Assembly: GCA_017883485.1 (NCBI GenBank)
Contig: JADGNM010000007.1
Location: 1 to 17,114 of the forward strand
Direction: 5' to 3'
Length of the DNA: 17,114 nt
From: Methanosarcina sp.
GTDB lineage: Archaea > Halobacteriota > Methanosarcinia > Methanosarcinales > Methanosarcinaceae
Shown here: in pieces, positions 7,123 through 14,649 of the stretch
Layout of the letters: the number at the start of each line of letters is the position of its first letter
How positions within the stretch are numbered: position 1 is the stretch's first letter
Position numbers and translations under genes: made by a program
The notes under the pieces: generated by a model
The model's input: the letters and a program-made list of their open reading frames with translations, nothing else
Told to the model about the DNA's origin: nothing
Database searches by the model: none

Positions 7123-8421
7123 TTACACGAACATGGTAGTTTCAGGAAGGCTACTAGGCATCATTTTCTGCGTATCCGCGGCTACGGACACCTTGCCTAC
7201 TGCTTCAAGGAAATCTTCCATCTCAACAAATTCTTTGTCTTTCCTGACTGCGAACATGCCCGCTTCGGTGGCAATTGCCTTAAGGTCTGCCCCGCTCATC
7301 CCCTCTGTGGTTTTTGCAAGCCTCTTAAAGTCAATATCTCCTGCAAGGGTCATTTTTTCGCAGTGAATCTCCAGAATCATTCGTCTGGCTTCTACGCCTG
7401 GCATAGGAACATGGACAAGCCTATCAAAACGGCCTGGCCTGAGAATTGCCGGGTCAAGGATATCCGGACGGTTTGTTGCTGCAATTATCCGGATATTTTT
7501 CCTTTTGTCAAAACCATCCATCTCTGCAAGAAGCTGCATCAGTGTTCTCTGAACCTCGCGGTCTGCACCAGTAGTTTCATTCAAACGTCTCGCAGCAATC
7601 GAATCCAGTTCATCGATGAAGATAATACTCGGGGCTTTTTTTCGGGCCATCTCGAATATTTCCCTTACAAGTTTAGAACCGTCCCCAATGTACTTTTGTA
7701 CAAGCTCAGAACCTACAACCCTTATGAATGTCGCATTGGTCCTGTGAGCCACGGCTTTTGCAAGCAGGGTTTTGCCTGTTCCGGGAAGCCCATAAAGAAG
7801 AACTCCCTTGGGAGGTTCGATCCCTATGCGTGCAAATCGTTCCGGATCAATAAGAGGAAGTTCAACTGCTTCCTGAAGTTCCAGGATTTGCTCATCGAGA
7901 CCGCCGATCTGGTCGTAATCCACTTCTACGCTTTCAAGAACTTCCATTGCAGCGACAAAAGGCTCTTCCGTCGAAGGAATGACCTCGGCAATGGCAAGTG
8001 TATGCTGGTTTAAGGCAACCTTTGCCCCTGGAAGCAGTTTTTTCTCATCTATGTATTGTGAGACATTAACCAGAAACTGAGGCCCATTGCTGCTCCGGAC
8101 AATTATCCTATCATTCTTAATCACATCAATGACCGTACCGATAATAAGCGGAGAGGTCTTCATCCGATCAAGTTCGGATTGCAGCTTTCGTATCTCTCTT
8201 TCATACTTGATCTTTTGGTTTTCCAAATAGCGCTTTTCGGACTCTATCTGGCTGCATTGCTCTTCCAGGAAACTGTTGCGGCTTTCAAGTTGCCTCATTC
8301 GGTCCTGGACGCTTTCAGTTACTTCCCCCAGCTCTCCAGGCTCGATGCCGTCATACACAGATCCGGACTTAACAAGGTGACTGCGCATGCTTTCATCCTT
8401 ACTTTTAGTACTTTCCGTCAT
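7123..8421 (-). CDS. pan: Proteasome-activating nucleotidase (PAN), AAA+ ATPase
   Basis: PAN is the archaeal homologue of the 26S proteasome Rpt subunits; its hexamer unfolds proteins and feeds them to the 20S core. Counting from ATG 8421 (432 aa): coiled coil at about 36-88, OB domain at about 91-150, Walker A GLPGTGKT (211-218), pore loop KYIGDG (243-248), Walker B IIFIDELD (267-274), sensor Asn in AATNRPD (about 317) and arginine fingers in RPGRFDR (328-334). I prefer ATG 8421 over 8448: GGAG lies four bases upstream, and the likely TATA box (8452-8459) would start transcription between the two. The protein ends Met-Phe-Val, so the docking motif has Phe where HbYX has Tyr. Confidence 0.95.
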   Translation of the reverse strand: MTESTKSKDESMRSHLVKSGSVYDGIEPGELGEVTESVQDRMRQLESRNSFLEEQCSQIESEKRYLENQKIKYEREIRKLQSELDRMKTSPLIIGTVIDVIKNDRIIVRSSNGPQFLVNVSQYIDEKKLLPGAKVALNQHTLAIAEVIPSTEEPFVAAMEVLESVEVDYDQIGGLDEQILELQEAVELPLIDPERFARIGIEPPKGVLLYGLPGTGKTLLAKAVAHRTNATFIRVVGSELVQKYIGDGSKLVREIFEMARKKAPSIIFIDELDSIAARRLNETTGADREVQRTLMQLLAEMDGFDKRKNIRIIAATNRPDILDPAILRPGRFDRLVHVPMPGVEARRMILEIHCEKMTLAGDIDFKRLAKTTEGMSGADLKAIATEAGMFAVRKDKEFVEMEDFLEAVGKVSVAADTQKMMPSSLPETTMFV

Positions 8422-8430
8422 GGAGCTCCG

Positions 8431-8463
8431 AATAATATTTAAGTTCATACCGTATATAGCGTT
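8431..8463. promoter_or_regulatory. Overlapping divergent promoters of pan and mbf1
   Basis: Only 57 bases separate the pan and mbf1 ATGs. Two TATA-like elements lie between: CTTAAATATT (minus reading, about 8434-8443) and CTATATAC (minus reading, 8452-8459). By spacing, the second would serve pan (start near 8431) and the first would serve mbf1 (start near 8463). The two 5' ends would then overlap by about 30 bases. TATATA is also self-complementary and could recruit TBP in either direction. Confidence 0.4.
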
Positions 8464-8478
8464 TTCGAAGTGATTATT

Positions 8479-8964
8479 ATGCAGTGCGAAATATGTGGTG
8501 CAGAAATTCGCGGAAAGCCGGTATGCATTACAATCGATAGCAGTGAACTCCAGGTCTGCCAGAAGTGTGCCCCGTATGGTAAACCTGTTGATAAGCGGAC
8601 TCCCGTATCAAGGAAAGTCTCTCCGGTGGTTCGTATGGTGACACAAGCTGAAAAGAGGCCGAAAAAGGATTTTTTTGACATTCTGAAAGATGAACTCCTG
8701 GAAAACTATGTTCAGATTATCAGGGATGCCAGGGAAGCCAAAGGCTGGTCTCAGGAAGATCTGGCTGAGAATATCAAAGAAAAAGCAACTCTGATCAAAA
8801 AGATAGAACGCAGCGAAATCGTGCCTGAGGATTCCGTTCGAAAGAAATTGGAACACGCCCTCAATATTAAACTTACGGAGCGTGTGGATACCTCAGGGCA
8901 TGAAGCCTCACATTTAAAGAAAGATACAACCCTGGGAGACATTGTGAAAATTAAGAGGAAGTAA
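8479..8964 (+). CDS. mbf1: MBF1-family helix-turn-helix protein with zinc ribbon
   Basis: This is the archaeal relative of multiprotein bridging factor 1. In eukaryotes MBF1 is a co-activator; MBF1 proteins also associate with ribosomes. The 161 residues show an N-terminal zinc ribbon with Cys3, Cys6, Cys27 and Cys30 (MQCEICG, CQKC), a charged linker, a Cro/C1-type helix-turn-helix at about 78-130 ([16 protein letters not shown]) and a basic tail. I chose ATG 8479: the GTG at 8470 belongs to a GTGAT ribosome binding site, and family members start MQCEICG. It is divergent from pan over a very short region, so the two may be co-controlled. Confidence 0.93.
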   Translation: MQCEICGAEIRGKPVCITIDSSELQVCQKCAPYGKPVDKRTPVSRKVSPVVRMVTQAEKRPKKDFFDILKDELLENYVQIIRDAREAKGWSQEDLAENIKEKATLIKKIERSEIVPEDSVRKKLEHALNIKLTERVDTSGHEASHLKKDTTLGDIVKIKRK

Positions 8965-8971
8965 ATTCCAG

Positions 8972-9000
8972 CGAAAATAAACTTAAACGAAAATAAACTT
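8972..9000 (+). repeat. Direct repeat of CGAAAATAAACTT (16-bp period)
   Basis: The 13-mer CGAAAATAAACTT occurs at 8972-8984 and again at 8988-9000, seven bases after the mbf1 stop. A related GAAAATAAACT follows the isocitrate dehydrogenase stop at about 11388. It may be a transcript-end feature or chance in AT-rich DNA. Confidence 0.4.
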
Positions 9001-9082
9001 TAACTGCAGACTTTATTCGACAGCGGATTTAATTTCCGGCAGGTTTACCCATCCGGGAAGAAGAGAGGGACAGATCTGAAAA

Positions 9083-9116
9083 GTTTTTCCTTTCTTTCTT
9101 CTCCCTCTTATTTTAC
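9083..9116 (+). terminator. Pyrimidine/T-rich tract, likely mbf1 terminator
   Basis: The plus strand carries several T-runs in a nearly pure pyrimidine tract between the convergent mbf1 and TatD-like genes. U-rich tracts alone are sufficient for intrinsic termination by archaeal RNA polymerase. No strong stem precedes it. Confidence 0.4.
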
Positions 9117-9153
9117 TCTACCTGCATTTACTTAATTTTCCTTTACCAAGCCT

Positions 9154-10014
9154 TTAGACCTTCCTTCTACCTTCAAGCTCGATTTCGATATCATATACCT
9201 TTTCGGGATTATCCTTATGGATGGTCCAGAAAGGCTCTTCGCTATATGTCTCCATCAGCTTTATAGTTCTTTTAGGAATTGTTTTCGGACCCAGTACTGC
9301 GCCTGGCCTGTCTGGATCGTCGATGTAATCCGTTTCCATCATGAAACGTGTCCCTTCTTCAAGCGCCTGTTCAATTGCCCCTTTAACGCAGATAACCCCT
9401 GGAAAGATACCAAATTCCTCACAGACTTTTACAAGGGGAGGAGAGTAATGCTTGACTACCCTGTGCATTTTGATCCCTGCTCGTCTTGCCCTTTCGGCTA
9501 TGTCCTGAAGTTCAGGTTCCCCAACACTTTCCGTATGAAGCTGAACCGCGCAGTCCTGTTCTTTTCCCAGGGAAAAAGCGTATTCCATAATCTCATTCGA
9601 CGCCGCCCATATTTCCGGACCCACAGGATAATGAGGGCGTCCGGACTTAATCCCTACAGCAAGGCCTTTTTCCACATACCCGGAAGCAATTTCGAGGCCT
9701 CTCTTCATGATTTCCGTAGCTTCTTGCAGTTCCATGTACTCGGTAAGCTTTGAGATCTCCGCCGGATGGACTCCGAGCACTGGAAAAGCTCCAACCCCTA
9801 TCTCTTTTATTTTCGAAGCGATATCGACTGTTTCATTAAAGATGCTGAAGTAATCCTCAGGTTTTTTGACAGTTGCCCCAAGAGACCAGCTGGGTTTACT
9901 TACCAGAATTATGTGTGTCCCTCCGGCATTCTTAAATTCCTTTACTGCTTCCAGTCCTCTGGCTCTGGGGTCGATATGCATATGGTTGTCGGTAATCGGA
10001 ATTTGTGCAGGCAT
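9154..10014 (-). CDS. TatD-like metal-dependent hydrolase (TIM-barrel, archaeal type)
   Basis: This belongs to the TatD-related branch of the amidohydrolase superfamily found in methanogens. Substrate is unknown; bacterial TatD proteins are DNases. From ATG 10014 (286 aa) the metal ligands are visible: His11 and His13 (DNHMHID), GVHP with His83, His160 (QLHTES), His189 (VKHYS) and Asp229 (METDYIDDP). The TPR-like ending found in some relatives is absent. I chose ATG 10014 because GAGGAA lies 7 bases upstream; the frame opens eleven codons earlier without a site. It is convergent with mbf1 and divergent from the isocitrate dehydrogenase, so it is probably monocistronic. Confidence 0.88.
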   Translation of the reverse strand: MPAQIPITDNHMHIDPRARGLEAVKEFKNAGGTHIILVSKPSWSLGATVKKPEDYFSIFNETVDIASKIKEIGVGAFPVLGVHPAEISKLTEYMELQEATEIMKRGLEIASGYVEKGLAVGIKSGRPHYPVGPEIWAASNEIMEYAFSLGKEQDCAVQLHTESVGEPELQDIAERARRAGIKMHRVVKHYSPPLVKVCEEFGIFPGVICVKGAIEQALEEGTRFMMETDYIDDPDRPGAVLGPKTIPKRTIKLMETYSEEPFWTIHKDNPEKVYDIEIELEGRRKV

Positions 10015-10360
10015 TTCTATTCCTCGAAAACTTTTGAGGCATCTCAATTTGGTTTAGATTTGGATCCGGCTTTTCAGGAATTCCGGATTAAACGTTCTCG
10101 CGACAGAGATACTGATCTTATTTTTCTAGAAATTGTCAGGAGTTAATACCTGAAATCTCACTTCCTGTGGGACACCTTTCAGTATATTATTAACCAGCAC
10201 TAACATTAACTAACATAATACCCAAAACTTGAAATATATAGCCTTACGTTGAGTACCGGGAAGACTCAATAAGTCTTACCATATTTTTCGAAAAGTCCCC
10301 TTTTTAGCTTTTCAATCCGCTACGGTTCTTTTGAACACGAACCTTGAGACCGGTGATAAT
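10015..10360. promoter_or_regulatory. Divergent intergenic region between TatD-like gene and icd
   Basis: For the minus strand, GGTTAATAATATACTG (about 10178-10195) is a possible TATA box for the hydrolase gene. For the plus strand, CTTGAAATATATAG (10229-10242) is a good TATA candidate for icd, giving a start near 10262 and a leader of about 100 bases. AAGACT-CAATA-AGTCTT (10261-10277) forms a perfect 6-bp hairpin right at that predicted start and could be an operator or a leader stem. icd has GGTGAT just before its ATG. Confidence 0.4.
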
Positions 10361-11389
10361 ATGACTAAAACCGCAGCAGTAATTAAAGGTGATGGGGTAG
10401 GCCCAGAACTTGTAGATGCTATGCTTAAAGTTACAGAAGCCGCTGGCACGGATATAGAATTTGTGATGTGTGAGGCAGGAGCCACCTGGTGGGAGCATCA
10501 TGGAGGCAATTCCCTGATCCCCGATGAGACCTGGGAAATCCTTAACAGCTCAGATGCCTGTTTTAAAGGCCCAACAACTACTCCCGGGGGCATAGGTTCC
10601 CCTAGAAGTGTAGCTGTGTCCATCAGGAGAAAATACGATCTCTATGCAAATGTCAGACCAATCAAAACTTTTCCCAATTCAAGTGCACCCCTGGGGGAAG
10701 TGGAAATGGTCTGTGTACGTGAAGGCACAGAAGGGCTCTATATCGGAGAAGAAATCCAGCTCACGGACGATGTTTCGATCGCAATCCGGAAGATTACGCG
10801 CACTGCATCCCGAAAGATTGCCAGCTATGCCTTCGAGGAAGCAAAGAGAAGAGGCTACGACACTGTTGTGCCCATTCATAAAAGCAATATCCTGAAACTG
10901 ACATGCGGCTCTTTCTTAGAAGAGGTAGAAAAAGTAGGGCAGAGTTATCCTGGAATCGAGATATGGCCCTATCACATAGATAACATCGCCCAGCAGCTGA
11001 TTAAGAACCCCCAGATCTTCAACAAAAAAGTTCTCCTTTCCACAAACCTCTTTATGGATATAATCAGCGAAGAATGCTCAGCCCTGGTAGGCAGTATCGG
11101 GCTTATCTACTCTGCAAATATCGGTGATTCATTCGCAATGTTTGAACCGGCTCACGGCTCAGCTCCGAAGTATGCGGGCCTGGATAAAGTAAACCCGGTG
11201 GCAACCGTACTCGCAGGAGCCTGGATGCTTGATTATCTGGGCGAGACAGAGAAGTCGAAAGCCATATTTAAGGCTGCGGAGCGTGTTATTTCCGAAGGTA
11301 AATATGTGACTTATGACCTCGGAGGCAGTGCGAAACTCAGTCAGATGGCTGGCGAGATTGCAAAATATACGGCAGAGATTCTCAAATGA
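10361..11389 (+). CDS. icd: Probable NADP-dependent isocitrate dehydrogenase
   Basis: It belongs to the beta-decarboxylating dehydrogenase family, which covers isocitrate, 3-isopropylmalate and homoisocitrate dehydrogenases. 342 residues from ATG 10361, chosen for GGTGAT three bases upstream. Visible: KGDGVGPE (9-16), KGPTTTP (69-75), Ser83 in RSVAVSIRR matching the isocitrate-binding Ser of E. coli ICDH, Arg89/Arg99/Arg120, Tyr127, catalytic Lys174, Asp233 and NIGD. APKYAG with Lys270-Tyr271 matches the NADP-selecting Lys-Tyr of E. coli ICDH; isopropylmalate enzymes have Asp-Ile there. Oddities: the substrate Asn two after Ser83 is Ala85, and a metal Asp is Glu237. The convergent Re-citrate synthase-like neighbour supports isocitrate. 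Homoisocitrate dehydrogenase (AksF) is the main alternative. Confidence 0.75.
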   Translation: MTKTAAVIKGDGVGPELVDAMLKVTEAAGTDIEFVMCEAGATWWEHHGGNSLIPDETWEILNSSDACFKGPTTTPGGIGSPRSVAVSIRRKYDLYANVRPIKTFPNSSAPLGEVEMVCVREGTEGLYIGEEIQLTDDVSIAIRKITRTASRKIASYAFEEAKRRGYDTVVPIHKSNILKLTCGSFLEEVEKVGQSYPGIEIWPYHIDNIAQQLIKNPQIFNKKVLLSTNLFMDIISEECSALVGSIGLIYSANIGDSFAMFEPAHGSAPKYAGLDKVNPVATVLAGAWMLDYLGETEKSKAIFKAAERVISEGKYVTYDLGGSAKLSQMAGEIAKYTAEILK

Positions 11390-11451
11390 AAATAAACTAA
11401 GAAGATAAGGAAATATATGAAGGTAAGGAATATATCGAAGCTTTAAATTTT

Positions 11452-12819
11452 CTAATCTACACTCCCCATCTCCTTACTTTCGTCACTCGTTAATCTCGTC
11501 GCTTTTTCTTCTTCAGACTCAGCTATTTTTCCTCTATGCTTCAGTTTTCCTCTACCTGCATATGCCGGGTTGCAAATAGGTTGATACAGGAAGTACTTTT
11601 CTACATATGCGAGAAGCTCTTCATCCGAAATGCAGGAAACTCTTTCTTCGTTATCGTAAAGCTTCTGGATTTCTCTCTGGATTTTCAGGAGTCTGGTATC
11701 GTCTTTTTCAACTATAGCTTCAACATCAAGGAGATCGTTTAAGGTTTCCTGGACTTTATAGCGTATGACTTCGAGACCTGAGGAGTCTCCTATAAGCAGG
11801 AACCTCTTTCCACCCACCAGTTCCGGTGAATAGGGTTCGTAATTGAAGGGATCTTTTAGAACACCTGCAGCATGAATTCCCGATTCGTGGGCGAAAATAT
11901 TTTTCCCAACCACGGCCTTATTTCTTGGAACCCGAAGTCCGAGCGCTTTTTCCATGAATTCTGCAAAGCGGGTAACAGACTTAAGGTTATATTTATCGAA
12001 GCCTTCCACCCTGTCTACCAGGAAAAGCAGAATTTTTTCCATCTCACTATTTCCTGCACGCTCCCCTATTCCCAGGAAAGTTACACTCGTCCAGTTGGCC
12101 CCGTGCCAGAAGCCTGCAATCGAGCTTGCCGAGCCGAATCCGTAATCATCATGGATATGAGTTTCTATGTTTTTAACCCCTATCTTCTTTTTGAGGTGCT
12201 GGATGATTTTCGGGATCCCATATGGTTCATCAATATCCATAAAGGGCATTCCATATCCGACGGTATCGCAGGCTCTGATAATGCAGTCAGGATCGATTTC
12301 TATAAGCTTCTCAACCAATGGGAAGACAAAGCCGTAATTGTCTGCTCTTGTCATATCTTCCAGATGTGCCCGGGTGCGGAGTCCATGATCCACAGCATAC
12401 TGAAGGGCATCCAGGTACTTCTCTTCCGCTTCTTCCCTACCTGAAAGCCTCATCTTAGAAAAAATATGTGTATCTGATACAGACATCAGGATACCTGTCT
12501 CTTTAAGCCCGTCGACCTCCAGAATCTTATCTATATCTGCCCTTGAAGCCCTTGCCCAGCCTGTGATCTCAGGGCATTCATACCCTATGTCTAACATCAA
12601 CTCTACAGCGTCTCTGTCTCTTTTATTGAATACAAAAGCCTCGAGTTTTTCAATCCCTATCTCATGCAGGTACTCATAAATTTGAAGCTTGTGCTCCCTG
12701 CTCAAGACTATCCCCGGCATCTGGGAGCCGTCCCTGATAGTACTGTCACTTATGAATACTTCATTTCCATAAGGCAGCTTCAGTTTGGGCAGATCCTCAT
12801 AAGATTCATAAATTTTCAT
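11452..12819 (-). CDS. Probable Re-type citrate synthase (homocitrate/isopropylmalate synthase superfamily)
   Basis: This is a DRE-TIM metallolyase that would condense acetyl-CoA with a 2-oxo acid. The 455 residues show STIRDGSQ (26-33, with the catalytic Arg-Asp), ETHIHDD with metal ligands His221 and His223, GIGERAGNSEME (251-261) and FAHESGIH (309-316), followed by a C-terminal region lacking a recognisable LeuA regulatory domain. The SDSTIRDGSQMPGI opening and the length of about 450 resemble the Re-citrate synthase described from Clostridium kluyveri more than AksA (about 390) or CimA (about 500). The isocitrate dehydrogenase next door fits a route from oxaloacetate to 2-oxoglutarate. 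Homocitrate or citramalate synthase remains possible. ATG 12819 has AAGGAGG seven bases upstream. Confidence 0.72.
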   Translation of the reverse strand: MKIYESYEDLPKLKLPYGNEVFISDSTIRDGSQMPGIVLSREHKLQIYEYLHEIGIEKLEAFVFNKRDRDAVELMLDIGYECPEITGWARASRADIDKILEVDGLKETGILMSVSDTHIFSKMRLSGREEAEEKYLDALQYAVDHGLRTRAHLEDMTRADNYGFVFPLVEKLIEIDPDCIIRACDTVGYGMPFMDIDEPYGIPKIIQHLKKKIGVKNIETHIHDDYGFGSASSIAGFWHGANWTSVTFLGIGERAGNSEMEKILLFLVDRVEGFDKYNLKSVTRFAEFMEKALGLRVPRNKAVVGKNIFAHESGIHAAGVLKDPFNYEPYSPELVGGKRFLLIGDSSGLEVIRYKVQETLNDLLDVEAIVEKDDTRLLKIQREIQKLYDNEERVSCISDEELLAYVEKYFLYQPICNPAYAGRGKLKHRGKIAESEEEKATRLTSDESKEMGSVD

Positions 12820-12890
12820 TGCTTTTCCTCCTTTTTTCAGGCTGCAGGCCTCGCGTTGAGAGAGCGGGCTTTTACGTAGAGATTTCCTGT

Positions 12891-12907
12891 GAAAAATATA
12901 TTTTTAC
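12891..12907 (-). promoter_or_regulatory. Putative promoter of the Re-citrate synthase-like gene
   Basis: The minus strand reads GTAAAAATATATTTTTC here, a strong and nearly symmetric TATA-like box. It predicts a start near 12875 and a 56-base leader ending in AAGGAGG. The symmetry means it might also work toward the plus strand. Confidence 0.45.
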
Positions 12908-12929
12908 TAATTAAATTGGAGAGTCAAAT

Positions 12930-13031
12930 ATGTATAATCGAAGAACTTCAGCTTCCGGTTTAAAAAACACTTTTTTGGGGGAACATTTATTGCTTTTCTC
13001 CAAAATGACAGTTAACTTCACATTCCTCTGA
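12930..13031 (+). CDS. Candidate 33-residue small ORF
   Basis: ATG at 12930 is preceded by GGAGAG with a 6-base spacer and opens 33 codons ending in TGA. The peptide starts MYNRRTSASG and contains a short hydrophobic patch (GEHLLLF). It lies in the long gap between the Re-citrate synthase-like gene and cbiT, reading toward cbiT. The TATA-like box at 12891-12907 would place the transcript start about at or after the ribosome binding site, which argues against it. I recognise no family. Confidence 0.15.
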   Translation: MYNRRTSASGLKNTFLGEHLLLFSKMTVNFTFL

Positions 13032-13280
13032 TAAGCTATGATATGCTGTTATAGTTAAAATTTCTTTCTTCTATAGAGAGATAAAGGTCGATTCAGGGTC
13101 AGTAAAAATTTTCCCTCCAAAGTTTTTCCCCTCTTTTCCAGCAACCTCATTAAACTTTACTTTCCTATCATGCCCCTCTTGCTGATAATAAGGTATATCT
13201 ATAACAAGTTATATTTATATTCGGGTTGACCTGAAAATTTGCCCTTTTGATTGATTTAATGAAACCGATAATTAGATCGG

Positions 13281-13291
13281 CATATATTTAA
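13281..13291 (+). promoter_or_regulatory. Putative promoter of the cbi cluster
   Basis: CATATATTTAA at 13281-13291 is TATA-like and predicts a start near 13309, giving a leader of only about 15 bases that contains the GAGGT ribosome binding site (13313-13317) of cbiT. A second TATATTTATATT lies near 13208-13220. Confidence 0.4.
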
Positions 13292-13323
13292 TTTATTTGC
13301 TTTACTTTATCCCGAGGTAGAAT

Positions 13324-13872
13324 ATGTCCGAAATAGTAAGCGTTAGCGGCGGTCCGACAAAACCCGAAATAATTGCGGTATCCCTCTCCAAACTCGGGCT
13401 GCGGGACGGAGACCGGTTCGCAGACATAGGCTGCGGGACGGGATCGGTATCTATTGAGGCAGCTAGGATTGCCAGAAATCTGACTATCTATGCAATAGAT
13501 GCCCGCAGGGAAGCCCTGAGAGCTACAGAAACGAATTTCAAGAATCTCAATATCGCAAATGCCACGCTTTTAGCTGGGGAAGCTTCGGAGATCCTGGGTT
13601 CCGGAGATTTTATTAATACTATTGACTGTGCTTTTGTCGGCGGGACAAAAAATATCGACTCGGTGCTTGAGATACTTGCTGAGAAAAAAACGCGAAGTAT
13701 TGTGGTGAATGCGGTCCGTATAGAGACAGTTGTCAGGACAATTGAAGCAATGAAAAAACTTGGAATTTTTGTTGAAGTAGTCTATGTATCGGTATCAAGA
13801 GGTGTACCGATTGCCGGGGAAACTATGTTCAAACCCGAAAACCCGGTATACATTATTGTCGGAGGAACATAG
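13324..13872 (+). CDS. cbiT: Cobalt-precorrin-6B C15-methyltransferase (decarboxylating) CbiT
   Basis: CbiT uses S-adenosylmethionine to methylate C15 and decarboxylates the C12 acetate side chain during anaerobic corrin synthesis. The 182 residues form a Rossmann-type methyltransferase with the SAM-binding motif ADIGCGTGSVSIE (33-45) and the family opening GGPTKPEI. In many bacteria CbiT is fused to CbiE as CobL; here it stands alone and no cbiE is seen in the window. ATG 13324 has GAGGT six bases upstream. It is the first gene of a plus-strand cobalamin cluster, 65 bases ahead of cbiL. Confidence 0.92.
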   Translation: MSEIVSVSGGPTKPEIIAVSLSKLGLRDGDRFADIGCGTGSVSIEAARIARNLTIYAIDARREALRATETNFKNLNIANATLLAGEASEILGSGDFINTIDCAFVGGTKNIDSVLEILAEKKTRSIVVNAVRIETVVRTIEAMKKLGIFVEVVYVSVSRGVPIAGETMFKPENPVYIIVGGT

Positions 13873-13937
13873 ATTCGTTTATATCTTAATCGGAGTTATG
13901 CTTTAAATTTACTTTTGCAAATCTACGGAGCGATAGC

Positions 13938-14546
13938 ATGTTAATAGGAGTAGGACTTGGTCCCGGAGACCCTGAACTTTTGACCTTGAAAGCAGTGGAT
14001 ATTTTGAAAAACAGCGATAAGGTATATGTGCCAGGCCGCCTGGCAAAAGACCTTGTAGCTCCCTATGCGGATGCGGAAATCCTTGAGTTTCCGATGATAA
14101 GAGACATCGAAGTCCTCAACGCTCTCTGGAAAGAAAATGCTGATAGAATAGCAGAGGAGGCGAGAAAAGGAACTGTTGTTTTTGGGCTCATAGGGGATCC
14201 TAACTTCTTCTCAACGTTTTCTCACCTCAAGAAAGTTATGCGCAAGCACTATTCAGATGTCGAGATTGCAACAGTGCCCGGAATAAGCTCTATCACTTCC
14301 TTTGCTGCCAGGACAGATGTTGCGGTTGAGAGCTCTTTTGAGGTTAGTGACGGTTCTGAGATCGGATACAAAATTCACCTTAAAGCCACTCACCCGAAAA
14401 CCATAGTCAAACAGCTCCAAGCTGAAGGATACAACGAATTTATCTTTGCGGAAAGACTCTTCTCCGACAACGAACTCATAATCCGCAAGAAAGAAGAGAT
14501 TCCGGAAAAAGGGAACTATTTCAGCATCATTTATGGAAAGAAATAA
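13938..14546 (+). CDS. cbiL: Cobalt-factor II C20-methyltransferase CbiL
   Basis: CbiL transfers a methyl group from SAM to C20 of cobalt-sirohydrochlorin (factor II). It belongs to the tetrapyrrole methylase family: the N-terminal GVGLGPGDPELLTLKA (4-19) with LTLKA is typical of the C20 enzymes, followed by LIGDPNFFSTF (84-94) and VPGISSITSFAA (113-124). At 202 residues it is slightly short for the family (usually about 210-240). ATG 13938 has a GGAG site upstream. It lies between cbiT and cbiF, with a 103-base gap to cbiF. Confidence 0.9.
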   Translation: MLIGVGLGPGDPELLTLKAVDILKNSDKVYVPGRLAKDLVAPYADAEILEFPMIRDIEVLNALWKENADRIAEEARKGTVVFGLIGDPNFFSTFSHLKKVMRKHYSDVEIATVPGISSITSFAARTDVAVESSFEVSDGSEIGYKIHLKATHPKTIVKQLQAEGYNEFIFAERLFSDNELIIRKKEEIPEKGNYFSIIYGKK

Positions 14547-14649
14547 AGTTATCCGGATAGATCGCTACCCGGATAGAATTGCCTGAACAAGAATCTGCGA
14601 AATCAGAACAATACCCTGGAATAAGTAGAGAAAAGCAAGGATTGGTCAG

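Larger units (their letters stand above)
12820..13323. other. Divergent intergenic region upstream of cbiT
   Basis: A 504-base gap between the minus-strand Re-citrate synthase-like gene and cbiT. It contains the promoter at 12891-12907, a weak small ORF at 12930-13031, pyrimidine-rich DNA around 13100-13180 and AT-rich boxes near 13205-13220 and 13281-13291. I looked for a cobalamin-riboswitch-like B12 box and complex leader fold before cbiT and saw none. Confidence 0.4.

Noticed and set aside
7363..8013. 216-codon plus-strand reading frame opposite pan
   Set aside because: It lies wholly inside pan, which has all AAA+ motifs. The product resembles no family and is rich in Cys, Phe and His as expected of an antisense frame.
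10361..11389. Calling this gene 3-isopropylmalate dehydrogenase (leuB)
   Set aside because: The Lys-Tyr pair in APKYAG and Ser83 resemble isocitrate dehydrogenase; isopropylmalate enzymes usually have Asp-Ile and a Leu-rich substrate helix.
11401..11441. Imperfect tandem of AAGGAAATATATGAAG between icd and the Re-citrate synthase-like gene
   Set aside because: The copies differ and the sequence is AT-rich and short, so it is weak evidence of a real repeat.
11872..12444. 190-codon plus-strand reading frame opposite the Re-citrate synthase-like gene
   Set aside because: It is antisense to a well-supported enzyme and has no recognisable domain.
12820..13323. Cobalamin riboswitch before cbiT
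   Set aside because: No B12-box-like sequence or multi-stem leader is visible, and the predicted leader of cbiT is only about 15 bases.
14550..14577. TATCCGGATA palindrome and repeated CCGGATAG between cbiL and cbiF
   Set aside because: It is short and could arise by chance; no promoter or regulator context supports an operator.
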